Assembly: GCA_934277865.1 (NCBI GenBank) | Contig: CAKQVW010000002.1 | Location: 1-43,061, forward strand | Origin: an uncultured Pseudobdellovibrionaceae bacterium | GTDB lineage: Bacteria > Bdellovibrionota > Bdellovibrionia > Bdellovibrionales > JAMPXM01 | Length of the DNA stretch: 43,061 nucleotides | Reading direction: 5' to 3' | Shown: one piece after another, positions 8,514 through 14,643 of the stretch | How positions within the stretch are numbered: position 1 is the first letter of the stretch | Layout: each line of letters opens with the position of its first letter | Translations under genes and position numbers: made by a program | The notes under the pieces: generated by a model | Told to the model about the DNA's origin: nothing | The model's input: only the letters and a program-made list of their open reading frames with translations | Databases searched by the model: none

Positions 8514-8565
8514 CCCACGGGCAGCTGTAGCAACACTCTAGGAGCAAATCATCGCCACCCGTGGG
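8514..8565. repeat. 8-bp inverted repeat with 36-base spacer
   Basis: CCCACGGG at 8514-8521 and CCCGTGGG at 8558-8565 are perfect reverse complements. They lie in the intergenic stretch just upstream of the 83-residue gene on the minus strand. They could form a stem in the leader RNA or be paired protein sites. Confidence 0.4.
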
Positions 8566-8571
8566 CCGTTT

Positions 8572-8709
8572 TCAATTGATCAAATGCCTTAGTGCAAAAG
8601 CGCAAAGAACAAGGCCGATCGCCAATCCCATTGAGAACGCCGTCATAGCCTCGCTATGAACGAGGCTCTTGCGCTCGAACGAAAACCGCTTTCTACGTGT
8701 CCAAGTCAT
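8572..8709 (-). CDS. Small basic membrane protein (45 residues)
   Basis: An ATG at 8709 lies inside the last codons of the upstream gene, with AGGA eight bases before it. The product begins with an Arg/Lys-rich stretch (MTWTRRKRFSFERK) and ends with a hydrophobic segment (residues 22-40, TAFSMGLAIGLVLCAFAL). This topology suggests an inner-membrane peptide with its N-terminus in the cytoplasm. Overlap with the preceding gene is typical of coupled phage genes. Function unknown; a superinfection-exclusion or small toxin role is possible but unsupported. Confidence 0.5.
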   Translation of the reverse strand: MTWTRRKRFSFERKSLVHSEAMTAFSMGLAIGLVLCAFALRHLIN

Positions 8710-9043
8710 GTGTGCCATCCTGAAACCTGTAACCTGAGAGTTCCATAGCCGGGCCCTTCCAGTTCGCTACGACTTCCGGGCATTCGTCTCGAAGACGCGC
8801 CATGCGTTCACGGATCTTTGCTCGCGCAATGCCGAGATTCATGATCGTCTTATCGAGTTCAAGTAGCACCGAATTCAACCGATCGACTTTCGAATCTGGA
8901 GTCTCTGCTATCTCGCGTGCGTTTAGTCGCTCGATCTCGAACGACGTCACTGTGTGGTTGATTGCTTCGAGCGTTTTGTTCAAGCACTCAACGACGGTCG
9001 CCGACGCGAGTGCCTTCTGTTCCTCGTACGGTAGCCTTGCCAT
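8693..9043 (-). CDS. Helical phage protein of unknown function
   Basis: 116 residues from the ATG at 9043 (MARLPYEEQ), preceded by GAGGGGGG; the frame opens further to 9097 without a better site. The sequence is helical, with a central leucine/isoleucine-rich coil (DKTIMNLGIARAKIRERMAR) and a short C-terminal tail with Trp and Tyr. No domain recognised. It follows the terminator-like hairpin after cro and probably belongs to the early operon. Confidence 0.65.
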   Translation of the reverse strand: MARLPYEEQKALASATVVECLNKTLEAINHTVTSFEIERLNAREIAETPDSKVDRLNSVLLELDKTIMNLGIARAKIRERMARLRDECPEVVANWKGPAMELSGYRFQDGTHDLDT

Positions 9044-9095
9044 TCTCGATCCCCCCTCAGAAATCTTAAAAAGTCTGTCACGCCCAGTTTTGGGC

Positions 9096-9126
9096 AAAAA
9101 AATTCCAGCCTACGGAAACCCGTAGG
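9096..9126 (-). terminator. Terminator-like hairpin after the cro-like gene
   Basis: On the minus strand CCTACGG-GTTT-CCGTAGG (9126-9109, perfect 7-bp stem) is followed six bases later by seven T (9102-9096). It lies between the cro-like gene and the rest of the early operon. A second small dyad GCCCA-GTTT-TGGGC (9082-9095) follows. The position resembles lambda tR1, where early transcription stops unless antiterminated. Confidence 0.6.
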
Positions 9127-9158
9127 AACTAGGCGTCATTGTTTGCTATGGTCGTCGA

Positions 9159-9392
9159 CTAGGAGACTGCGCCCGAAACTTCTTTTGCCGGGAAAACTAC
9201 TTCAACCGGCAGATTTAGTGTCTCGGCGAGCTTTTGACGCTGGATTTTACTCGGCACCTTCCCGCGGCGTGCGCGGCCAATGGCATCAGAGGTGAGGCCG
9301 CTGGCAACTGCCAATCGGGAAAGACCATCTGGTCGGTGTTCATAGATCCAATTGTCGATCGCTTCTCGGTTTACGCTGAGTCCGTCTTCCAT
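9159..9392 (-). CDS. Cro-like HTH repressor
   Basis: 77 residues from the ATG at 9392 (MEDGLSVNREAIDNWIY); the frame is open to an ATG at 9431, but that would lie within the likely -10 element. The segment GLSRLAVASGLTSDAIGRAR is a helix-turn-helix of the Cro/CI type, followed by GKVPSKIQRQKLAETLNL. It is divergent from the cI-like gene with the shared operator between, and would be the first gene of the leftward lytic transcript. Its expected role is repression of the repressor gene during lytic entry. Confidence 0.75.
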   Translation of the reverse strand: MEDGLSVNREAIDNWIYEHRPDGLSRLAVASGLTSDAIGRARRGKVPSKIQRQKLAETLNLPVEVVFPAKEVSGAVS

Positions 9393-9425
9393 GGGCACAA
9401 ATAACCACGAAGTTCGTCGCCTTGT

Positions 9426-9458
9426 CATCATTTATGATGATGAATGCATGGATTTCAA
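9426..9458 (-). promoter_or_regulatory. Divergent switch region: early promoter and operator dyad
   Basis: On the minus strand TTGAAA (9458-9453), an 18-base spacer and TAAATG (9434-9429) form a sigma70-type promoter for the cro-like gene. The dyad CATCAT-TT-ATGATG (9426-9439) overlaps the -10 element, where a repressor would block it. The whole intergenic space between the divergent HTH genes is under 90 bases. Confidence 0.5.
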
Positions 9459-9476
9459 TGAGTCAGGGCATAAGTA

Positions 9477-9896
9477 TTGAGAAAAGCTGAGATTTCGATT
9501 GGTGAAATTATTCGCAATCGCCGAGTCCAGCTGGGGTTGACCCAGGGCGATGTTGCGACGAGTTCCGCCATTCCACTGAGGACCTACCAGGGAATCGAAA
9601 CAGGAAAGTCGGAGCCCGGCTTCGGGTCGCTTCGCGCGATTGCAAAGACGCTCAATCTCTCAACCGAAGACCTATGGGGCGAGGTCGGTCCGCCGCGAAA
9701 GGTCGCAGCCAGTGCGGTTCACGGGCCCCTCACTGCCGGCGACTGCGCCGCGATCTTGGAGCAATTGGAAAAGGTATCACCTTACAAGCGTGCACTGGCG
9801 CTGACGGTTCTGTTTGAAGATCCAACTCTATTCGATTCAGTCGATGTACCCGAAGAGCTTCCCGACTCTCTTCAAGCGCTTTTGAGAGTGCGATAA
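9477..9896 (+). CDS. CI-like phage repressor (XRE family)
   Basis: 139 residues with a TTG start; AGGG lies eight bases upstream. Residues about 8-65 form an XRE HTH (IIRNRRVQLGLTQGDVATSS, then IPLRTYQGIETGKSEPGFGS). The C-terminal half (about 80-139) is helical and short, without the LexA-type self-cleaving peptidase of lambda CI, so induction by RecA cleavage is not expected. It is one of only four phage genes on the plus strand and faces the cro-like gene. The likely role is maintaining lysogeny by silencing the leftward early promoter. Confidence 0.8.
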   Translation: MRKAEISIGEIIRNRRVQLGLTQGDVATSSAIPLRTYQGIETGKSEPGFGSLRAIAKTLNLSTEDLWGEVGPPRKVAASAVHGPLTAGDCAAILEQLEKVSPYKRALALTVLFEDPTLFDSVDVPEELPDSLQALLRVR

Positions 9897-9983
9897 CTGC
9901 TCTAGCAAACTTCCGCGATCGTCCGTTCGGCATGCGCCACCCCTCTGTCTTTGAGTATGGCAAGCCCTGGGCCCCGGCCGCAT

Positions 9984-10003
9984 GGGCTTCGTTCACAAAG
10001 CCC
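9984..10003. terminator. Hairpin between convergent cI-like and BRCT genes
   Basis: GGGCTT at 9984-9989 pairs with AAGCCC at 9998-10003 around an 8-base loop. It lies between two convergent stops and could terminate in both directions, but there is no T-run. Confidence 0.35.
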
Positions 10004-10027
10004 CCATCTGGGCCGAGCGGCGGATAC

Positions 10028-10615
10028 CTAAGACGCGCTATCTTTTCTCGATAGAACCGCCTGCAGCCAGTGCATCTCAGAAATAATAAGAACTCTTCCG
10101 GCCCCCTTGCGGTCTTTGTTGAGGCTCATCGCATCACGTATCTTCGTTCCATATCTGTTAGTTAGCCAATCTGGCGAGCTGTATTTACCCACTACAAGAT
10201 AGTTAAGATTCTTCACGACAGAATCCTTGATCTGCCCGCCTAACGCCTCAGTAAGGTCGTGACAAAACTGCTTAGAGCCCGCATCGAATTTCCCAGAAAA
10301 GCAGAACAGTTTTTTATCAAAGACCACATCCCTTTCATCGTCGAACTGGATCCCAAGCGGCTGACCGGCCAATCCGAAAAACTCACGCAGCTGCAGTTGA
10401 AGTCTTTTGGTCGACGCATCGTCAAAACCCCAATCTAGCGCGACCGCTAAGTGCTCACCCAATTCAGCAAATGGGAACTCATTTACAAACTCGGATCTTA
10501 CGATCTGTTCATACACATGAACCACCTGATCAATATCAAGCTTTTGTCCCCGACACAGAAGATCGAGTTGCGCGAGAAGAGCGACACGATCGCGCCTTAA
10601 ACGATTGGCTTTCAA
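10028..10615 (-). CDS. BRCT-domain protein
   Basis: 195 residues with a probable TTG start 26 bases after the preceding stop; the ribosome site is poor. Residues about 100-190 match the BRCT fold of bacterial DNA ligases: KKLFCFSGKF, then LTEALGGQIKDSVVKNLNYL and VVGKYSSPDW, ending with a Trp helix (ISEMHWLQAVL). The first 95 residues are helical and unknown. Stand-alone BRCT proteins bind DNA ends or phosphoproteins; here the partner is unknown. It is the last leftward gene before the repressor, a place where phages often carry lysogenic or accessory genes. Confidence 0.75.
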   Translation of the reverse strand: MKANRLRRDRVALLAQLDLLCRGQKLDIDQVVHVYEQIVRSEFVNEFPFAELGEHLAVALDWGFDDASTKRLQLQLREFFGLAGQPLGIQFDDERDVVFDKKLFCFSGKFDAGSKQFCHDLTEALGGQIKDSVVKNLNYLVVGKYSSPDWLTNRYGTKIRDAMSLNKDRKGAGRVLIISEMHWLQAVLSRKDSAS

Positions 10616-10641
10616 AATCCCTATGGGTTCGGCCTTTTTTT

Positions 10642-11169
10642 TCAGGAGACGCCCCTTGTTGCGCTAACCGGTACGACACGGCCTTTTACCCATAGGCTAT
10701 CGATATCAACCTGCCCATCCATCGCAACCATCTTTCCCTGCTGAAGAAAACGAACGAATTCCACTTGAGTGGTTTTAAATGACATAAACGGAACGAGTTC
10801 GCTTCCAATCGCGCGCCACATAGAAAACACAACTTGGCCGTCACCATTGCTCAACTCATTACGGAAAGCTGGCGTTGCGGACTCAACACGAATCATGAAG
10901 CTTACGAATTGGAGTGCAAAACCGAACTGCATGCCTGGAGTTCTCGGCATCACGGAATCGTAGAACGTGTCGCCGGTGCGAAATGCGAACTCGGTGCCTT
11001 GGGTGATTACTGGGTAGGCTTTGCCGTTTAGCTTTCGATAGTCGAATCGAATATCTAGCGCAGGTGCGAAAACTTTTGGAACAGCGAACCGCCAGCCGTG
11101 CGCGTAACCGTTGCTATTAAAAATCGCGATCGGGATCACGGATCTTTTTGCGTTTACCAAGTTGCTCAT
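10642..11169 (-). CDS. Unknown accessory protein
   Basis: 175 residues, ATG start without a clear Shine-Dalgarno. No domain is recognised. The sequence is beta-rich with many aromatic residues (YAHGWRFAVPKVF, MQFGFALQFVSFMIRV) and no signal peptide, suggesting a compact cytoplasmic beta fold. It is upstream of and probably co-transcribed with the BRCT gene; the two are 26 bases apart. A 254-base non-coding stretch with the toxin-antitoxin promoter separates it from brnT, which is divergent. Confidence 0.6.
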   Translation of the reverse strand: MSNLVNAKRSVIPIAIFNSNGYAHGWRFAVPKVFAPALDIRFDYRKLNGKAYPVITQGTEFAFRTGDTFYDSVMPRTPGMQFGFALQFVSFMIRVESATPAFRNELSNGDGQVVFSMWRAIGSELVPFMSFKTTQVEFVRFLQQGKMVAMDGQVDIDSLWVKGRVVPVSATRGVS

Positions 11170-11388
11170 GCCATCAAGTCGGCGACCGCGTCTCGCAACT
11201 AAATTGCGCGAATGTCCCAGGTTGATAACAGGTTTAAGAATTCACAAAGTCGCGCTATCTCGAGACAAAAGCGAAGGCAGAACGCCCCGGGATGAGACCC
11301 GTCTCAAAACTGCACAAATTGTGCAATTCTGCAAATCCAACAGCCTCATCTCAAATTAGTTCTATTTGAGCCAAGAAAATTGCAGTAT

Positions 11389-11417
11389 TTGACAATCGTA
11401 ATACGGTGTCATACAAT
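11389..11417 (+). promoter_or_regulatory. Sigma70 promoter of the BrnT/BrnA operon with dyad operator
   Basis: TTGACA (11389-11394), a 17-base spacer and TACAAT (11412-11417) are near-perfect consensus. The predicted transcript start (about 11424) coincides with the toxin ATG, implying a leaderless mRNA. An inverted repeat TGACA-N12-TGTCA (11390-11394 and 11407-11411) lies inside the promoter and is a candidate site for autoregulation by the antitoxin. Confidence 0.75.
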
Positions 11418-11423
11418 GGATAT

Positions 11424-11675
11424 ATGAAATTTGAATGGGACGACGTAAAGAACGACAGCAATAAGCAGAAGCACGGAATCGGCTTCGAAGACGTCCTCCC
11501 GTTGTTTGAGTCAGGCAACTACGCCATCGAGTTCGACGACGAAAACTCAACTCTTGATGAAGATAGATGGATTGCACGTGGCGCAATCTCCGGCGTTGGA
11601 CGTGTCGTAGTTGTCTTCATAGAAATCATTGATGGCGAGACAATTCGAATCATCTCTGCGAGAAAAGGTGAATAA
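11424..11675 (+). CDS. brnT: BrnT-family ribonuclease toxin
   Basis: 83 residues from the ATG at 11424; an upstream in-frame start at 11406 would fall inside the promoter. The opening MKFEWDDVKNDSNKQKHGIG and the following F-E-D-V segment are the hallmark of BrnT toxins, which share the RelE-like fold and cleave RNA. The C-terminal strand IRIISARKGE carries the conserved Ser-Ala-Arg-Lys motif. It lies two bases before the antitoxin gene. Order toxin-then-antitoxin is the normal one for this family. It may stabilise the prophage or act against other phages (inference). Confidence 0.9.
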   Translation: MKFEWDDVKNDSNKQKHGIGFEDVLPLFESGNYAIEFDDENSTLDEDRWIARGAISGVGRVVVVFIEIIDGETIRIISARKGE

Positions 11676-11677
11676 AT

Positions 11678-11956
11678 ATGAAACTTAAAGAAGCAATGAA
11701 AGAAGCAAAGCGAACGAAGAGACCCCAACGGGTTGATGAACCGGAGCACGCCGGCGATACGAAAGTGCTTGTCTCGGCACGCCTCGATCTTGACGTTCTC
11801 AACCAGCTAAAGGCACGCGCCGAAGCGGAGAGAATTCCCTACAGCACGCTTATCAATTCGATCTTGAAGCGCCACCTTGATTTGTATCGGCTAGGGGTCG
11901 AACTCGATCTAGAGGCCCGAGTTAGCCGCCTTGAGAAAGAACTCAAGATCGGCTGA
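11678..11956 (+). CDS. brnA: BrnA-family antitoxin (ribbon-helix-helix)
   Basis: 92 residues. The central segment KVLVSARLDLDVLNQLKARA and the following AEAERIPYSTLINSILKRHL form a CopG/Arc-type ribbon-helix-helix DNA-binding domain. The N-terminal 28 residues are very basic. The family neutralises BrnT and represses the shared promoter. It converges with the late leftward operon, whose last gene ends three bases away. The ribosome site GTGAATAA is weak, consistent with coupling to brnT. Confidence 0.88.
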   Translation: MKLKEAMKEAKRTKRPQRVDEPEHAGDTKVLVSARLDLDVLNQLKARAEAERIPYSTLINSILKRHLDLYRLGVELDLEARVSRLEKELKIG

Positions 11957-11958
11957 TC

Positions 11959-12198
11959 TCAGCCTTCGGTATCGGCAAGGGCCTCGCGGAGCTTGATCGC
12001 CGCGGGGCCAGTAGGTTTGAAGCGCTCGAGCGCGAATCGTATCGCCTGGCGAAGATGCTTACGATCGTTGATCAATGCGAGAATTCTTTCAGGCATCGCC
12101 TCTTCGTGAAATCGCGAGAGCTCATTGAAGCTTCCATCGCGAGCCAATTCCGCGAGCTCGCGGAGCTCCTCAATCTCTTTTTCTTTCAGCTTGCTCAT
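11959..12198 (-). CDS. Small charged helical protein, end of late operon
   Basis: 79 residues from the ATG at 12198 (MSKLKEKEIEELRELAELAR) with AGGGA upstream; the frame is open to 12303 but the shorter start fits better. It is a mostly helical, heptad-like acidic/basic protein without a recognised domain. It overlaps the preceding gene by 29 bases. As the last gene of the lysis cassette it might be a regulator or accessory lysis factor, but nothing shows this. Confidence 0.6.
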   Translation of the reverse strand: MSKLKEKEIEELRELAELARDGSFNELSRFHEEAMPERILALINDRKHLRQAIRFALERFKPTGPAAIKLREALADTEG

Positions 12199-12481
12199 CA
12201 GCGTAATCCCTCGAGTCGCTATCGTCTCTTTGAAGATCGATGATTTGCTGAAGCCGATCAGGCAAAGGTCGTCCTGGGTTCTGTTCCAGGTATTGTGCGA
12301 CAAGGTAGTTATTGATCAGTCGGATTTTGACGAACGCTCTTCGCCGCGATCTGCGACTCTGCGCCAATAACACCTTGGCGTAGGCGCCCATCAACCCGAT
12401 GCCGGCCGCGCCGATCGCGCCAATGATCTTAACGATGTCGTCGGCCGTGAGTCCGAAGATCGTTGCTAGCGTTTCTGTCAT
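12170..12481 (-). CDS. Single-span membrane protein in lysis cassette (holin or spanin candidate)
   Basis: 103 residues, start overlapping the endolysin stop as ATGA. Residues about 15-40 (DDIVKIIGAIGAAGIGLMGA then YAKVLLA) form one Gly/Ala-rich transmembrane helix, followed by a strongly basic stretch (QSRRSRRRAF) and a charged helical tail. The location right after the endolysin suggests a holin or inner-membrane spanin. One helix plus a long cytoplasmic-looking tail fits neither class perfectly. Family unknown. Confidence 0.6.
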   Translation of the reverse strand: MTETLATIFGLTADDIVKIIGAIGAAGIGLMGAYAKVLLAQSRRSRRRAFVKIRLINNYLVAQYLEQNPGRPLPDRLQQIIDLQRDDSDSRDYADEQAERKRD

Positions 12482-12873
12482 TCGTCCACCAATTCAAAGT
12501 GAACGAGATCCATGAACTTCTCGTCACGAAAATGAAGATCGCCATCCCAGTCGCCACCGAATCGGATCTTGATTCCGAGCTCTTCGGCAACGCGCTTCAC
12601 GTAACCTGCGAAGTGGTAGAACCGCTCTGTCTCTTCCCAGTTAACCGGATAGGGAGCCACATCGATCGCGCGCGACGGTGAGGAATTGTGTTTTCCTTCG
12701 GGCCATTTCTTCTTAGAACGTCCCAATCGAAATGCCTCGTCCTGTCCGGCTTGATCTCGGTGGCCACAGATCACCGTGTGATCGTACCCCTCGAGGACCT
12801 TTCGAAAGAGACGCTGAAGGTCCGGATGGCAAGTGGCCAATCGAGTCTCGCTCAGTGCCGAATACTTGGTCAT
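12478..12873 (-). CDS. Endolysin, M15-type zinc peptidase
   Basis: 131 residues from the ATG at 12873, overlapping the preceding stop as ATGA. Cleaves peptide cross-links of peptidoglycan (L-Ala-D-Glu or D-Ala-D-Ala type). Motifs of the VanY/M15 family are clear: GHR then QDEAFRLGRSKKKWPEGKHN, the zinc ligands His62 (KHN), Asp71 (AIDVAPYP) and His125 (DLVHFEL). The length matches T5-like single-domain endolysins. No signal peptide, so release needs a holin or equivalent encoded nearby. Confidence 0.9.
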   Translation of the reverse strand: MTKYSALSETRLATCHPDLQRLFRKVLEGYDHTVICGHRDQAGQDEAFRLGRSKKKWPEGKHNSSPSRAIDVAPYPVNWEETERFYHFAGYVKRVAEELGIKIRFGGDWDGDLHFRDEKFMDLVHFELVDE

Positions 12874-13187
12874 TTCCACACCCCACATCGGTTCAGTTTA
12901 TCGTTCAGCGCCTCTAGTTCCTCGATCGGAACACACGCCATTTTGTAGACCTGCGGTTCATCGCAGTTGATGGAGTCGCCATTGAATGCGCGGCGAAGTA
13001 CACACCGCCCGTCGACGTTCTTTACTTGATAGATCGAAGGCCGCCACATCGGCTCAGGTGCAGAGCGTCTGCTGGAGACGCAACCGATAGAAGACAGTGC
13101 GAGCATTGTGCAAAACAGAATCAGAATCGCAAACCAGAGATCACTTGGATCGCTGCTCGAATTTTTCTTCCACTCTGATCGCTGCAT
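12870..13187 (-). CDS. Membrane-anchored or lipoprotein-like small protein in lysis cassette
   Basis: 105 residues from the ATG at 13187, which has GAGGAG seven bases upstream; the frame opens to 13202. A polar N-terminus is followed by a hydrophobic segment (LWFAILILFCTMLALSSIGC) ending in a Cys that resembles, weakly, a lipobox. The exported part has several Cys (RCVLRR, SINCDEP, MACVP, NRCGVW) that could form disulfides in the periplasm. Position before the endolysin fits a spanin-like or envelope protein; not proven. Confidence 0.62.
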   Translation of the reverse strand: MQRSEWKKNSSSDPSDLWFAILILFCTMLALSSIGCVSSRRSAPEPMWRPSIYQVKNVDGRCVLRRAFNGDSINCDEPQVYKMACVPIEELEALNDKLNRCGVWK

Positions 13188-13350
13188 CGTCTCGCTCCTC
13201 ATCTGTTTGTCCGAACCTGAATTGATGGACGGCCTTCTTAAGTTCCTCGGACCGCTTCTTGTCCTTCATTCGCTCGAGCGACCGATCGAGCACATCTCGA
13301 AAGAAACGCTCGAGCGCGAACAGAAGTGAAACGAGGAACTCTTCGGTCAT
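13141..13350 (-). CDS. Small amphipathic helical protein
   Basis: 69 residues starting with MTEEFLVSLLFALERFFRDV, an amphipathic helix, and continuing as a highly charged helix. The start overlaps the upstream stop as ATGA, and the end overlaps the next gene. No domain recognised. It belongs to the lysis/tail boundary chain. Confidence 0.6.
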   Translation of the reverse strand: MTEEFLVSLLFALERFFRDVLDRSLERMKDKKRSEELKKAVHQFRFGQTDEERDDAAIRVEEKFEQRSK

Positions 13351-13580
13351 GCTGCTTTGGAACCTTTCAGCTTCTTGCGAAGTGCATCGATGATGACGTC
13401 ATCGATCTCGCCCGGAATGAGATTCTTCAGCTTCACCAAAAAACCATCGATGTCCTGCTTCACCTCGAGCTTGGCTTCTGTGTCGGCACCCGCGTAGTCA
13501 ACGCGAATGACAACCTTGCCTTCTTCGAGCGCCAGGTCGTACTTGGCTTCTGGACCGACCGAACCTTCTTGAATATTCAT
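13347..13580 (-). CDS. Small phage protein of unknown function
   Basis: 77 residues with a strong Shine-Dalgarno (AAAGGAGG, three bases before ATG). The first half is beta-like (KYDLALEEGKVVIRVDYAGA), the second helical (VKLKNLIPGEIDDVIIDALR). Small proteins of this pattern commonly precede phage lysis genes, but I do not know the function. The start-stop overlap with the following gene indicates one operon. Confidence 0.65.
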   Translation of the reverse strand: MNIQEGSVGPEAKYDLALEEGKVVIRVDYAGADTEAKLEVKQDIDGFLVKLKNLIPGEIDDVIIDALRKKLKGSKAA

Positions 13581-13603
13581 AGGCCTCCTTTGGTTGGGGT
13601 TCG

Positions 13604-14116
13604 CTAGAATTGAAGACTTGTGATCGCGACGTTGTTGATGGTGACCGAGGTACCGCCAAACATCTGCACTTGAAAAGTCACCGTCTTTGCGCCTGCCGAT
13701 GCTAGTGTGATTGAACCCATAAGATGGGGATCAAAGCTGCCAGTTCCATTGCTTAGTTGTCGTTGCGCAACTACTTCGCCATCAACTACAAGCCGACCTT
13801 CGACGATCCCGGTACCGGACATTGAAGTCGAACACATCGAACCGGCCCACCCGGTCTGAACCCAAAAGAGAGTCCTTCTTGCATTCCAAAATGATGAGCC
13901 AGCATAAGTGCAGACTGTTTGCCACCCGAGGCCGGCGGACACAGTAGTGCTATTGCCGACACCGCTTGCCGGAAGCACTGGCGCCAGCTTTGTGCGAGGA
14001 ATCTGTGTTCCTCCCGAAATATGAGACTCGAGCAAAGTGCCAAATTCGACCTTTGCGCCCGTCACCGCCTGATCTTCTATCTCGTTTGTGCCTACAATGG
14101 TTTTTGATGCGTCCAT
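13604..14116 (-). CDS. Tail-fibre-like distal protein
   Basis: 170 residues, GAGG seven bases before the ATG. The N-terminus (MDASKTIVGTNEIEDQAVTG, then AKVEFGTLL) resembles fibre collar segments, and the remainder is a Gly/Ser/Thr-rich beta protein like a jelly-roll tip (FQVQMFGGTSVTINNVAITS). Likely a host-contact or decoration protein of the fibre. It is the last of a series of fibre genes before the lysis cassette. Confidence 0.65.
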   Translation of the reverse strand: MDASKTIVGTNEIEDQAVTGAKVEFGTLLESHISGGTQIPRTKLAPVLPASGVGNSTTVSAGLGWQTVCTYAGSSFWNARRTLFWVQTGWAGSMCSTSMSGTGIVEGRLVVDGEVVAQRQLSNGTGSFDPHLMGSITLASAGAKTVTFQVQMFGGTSVTINNVAITSLQF

Positions 14117-14125
14117 TTCATTGCC

Positions 14126-14635
14126 TCACGTCTTGTTAAAATCAATTCGCACAAGAAGACCGCGCGGGGTTCCGCCCTGTTTAGCAGTCAACAGTAGCCG
14201 CAAGAAATCACCTGCGAGAAGGTTCACCAAACTTAAGTTCAATATACCATTCGAGCTTATCGCTAGCGCACCGTCTGCGTGGTTCACTTTCGGTTTTGTG
14301 TTGAAGACGCTGGTCCAAGCGCCGACACCTCTCTTGAACTGAATATCGATCTCGGTGTCACCGCTCGAGCCAGCGTTTTCACAGATCAGGAAAACCCCAG
14401 TGAGGGTCAGGTTGAAATTGATTGTCGTAAGCAATGTTTGCGCATTTAGAGGTACACTTGCATAGTTGCCGTTTATCCTAAGGGTAATCGGTGGATAGAC
14501 CGTGTTACTCCCGCCCTCTAGGCTCGTCGTTCGTTCGTCGAGCTCCGACAAGTTCGTGCGAACCTTTTGAAGCATCTCGGTCTTCACCGACTTCCCAGGC
14601 AAGACCTCATTCAAATTCAACGGAGTAAAGGCCAT
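14126..14635 (-). CDS. Tail-fibre-like protein
   Basis: 169 residues, GAGGTGAACG just before ATG. Residues 1-42 (LNLNEVLPGKSVKTEMLQKV then RTNLSELDERTTSLEG) form a helical attachment/coil module, followed by a beta-rich domain. This head-and-tip layout is typical of short trimeric fibre proteins. It is adjacent to and probably acts with 13604-14116. Confidence 0.65.
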   Translation of the reverse strand: MAFTPLNLNEVLPGKSVKTEMLQKVRTNLSELDERTTSLEGGSNTVYPPITLRINGNYASVPLNAQTLLTTINFNLTLTGVFLICENAGSSGDTEIDIQFKRGVGAWTSVFNTKPKVNHADGALAISSNGILNLSLVNLLAGDFLRLLLTAKQGGTPRGLLVRIDFNKT

Positions 14636-14643
14636 CGTTCACC

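Noticed and set aside
9730..9996. Antisense 88-residue frame over the repressor gene
   Set aside because: Overlaps the repressor entirely for most of its length and lacks a ribosome site.
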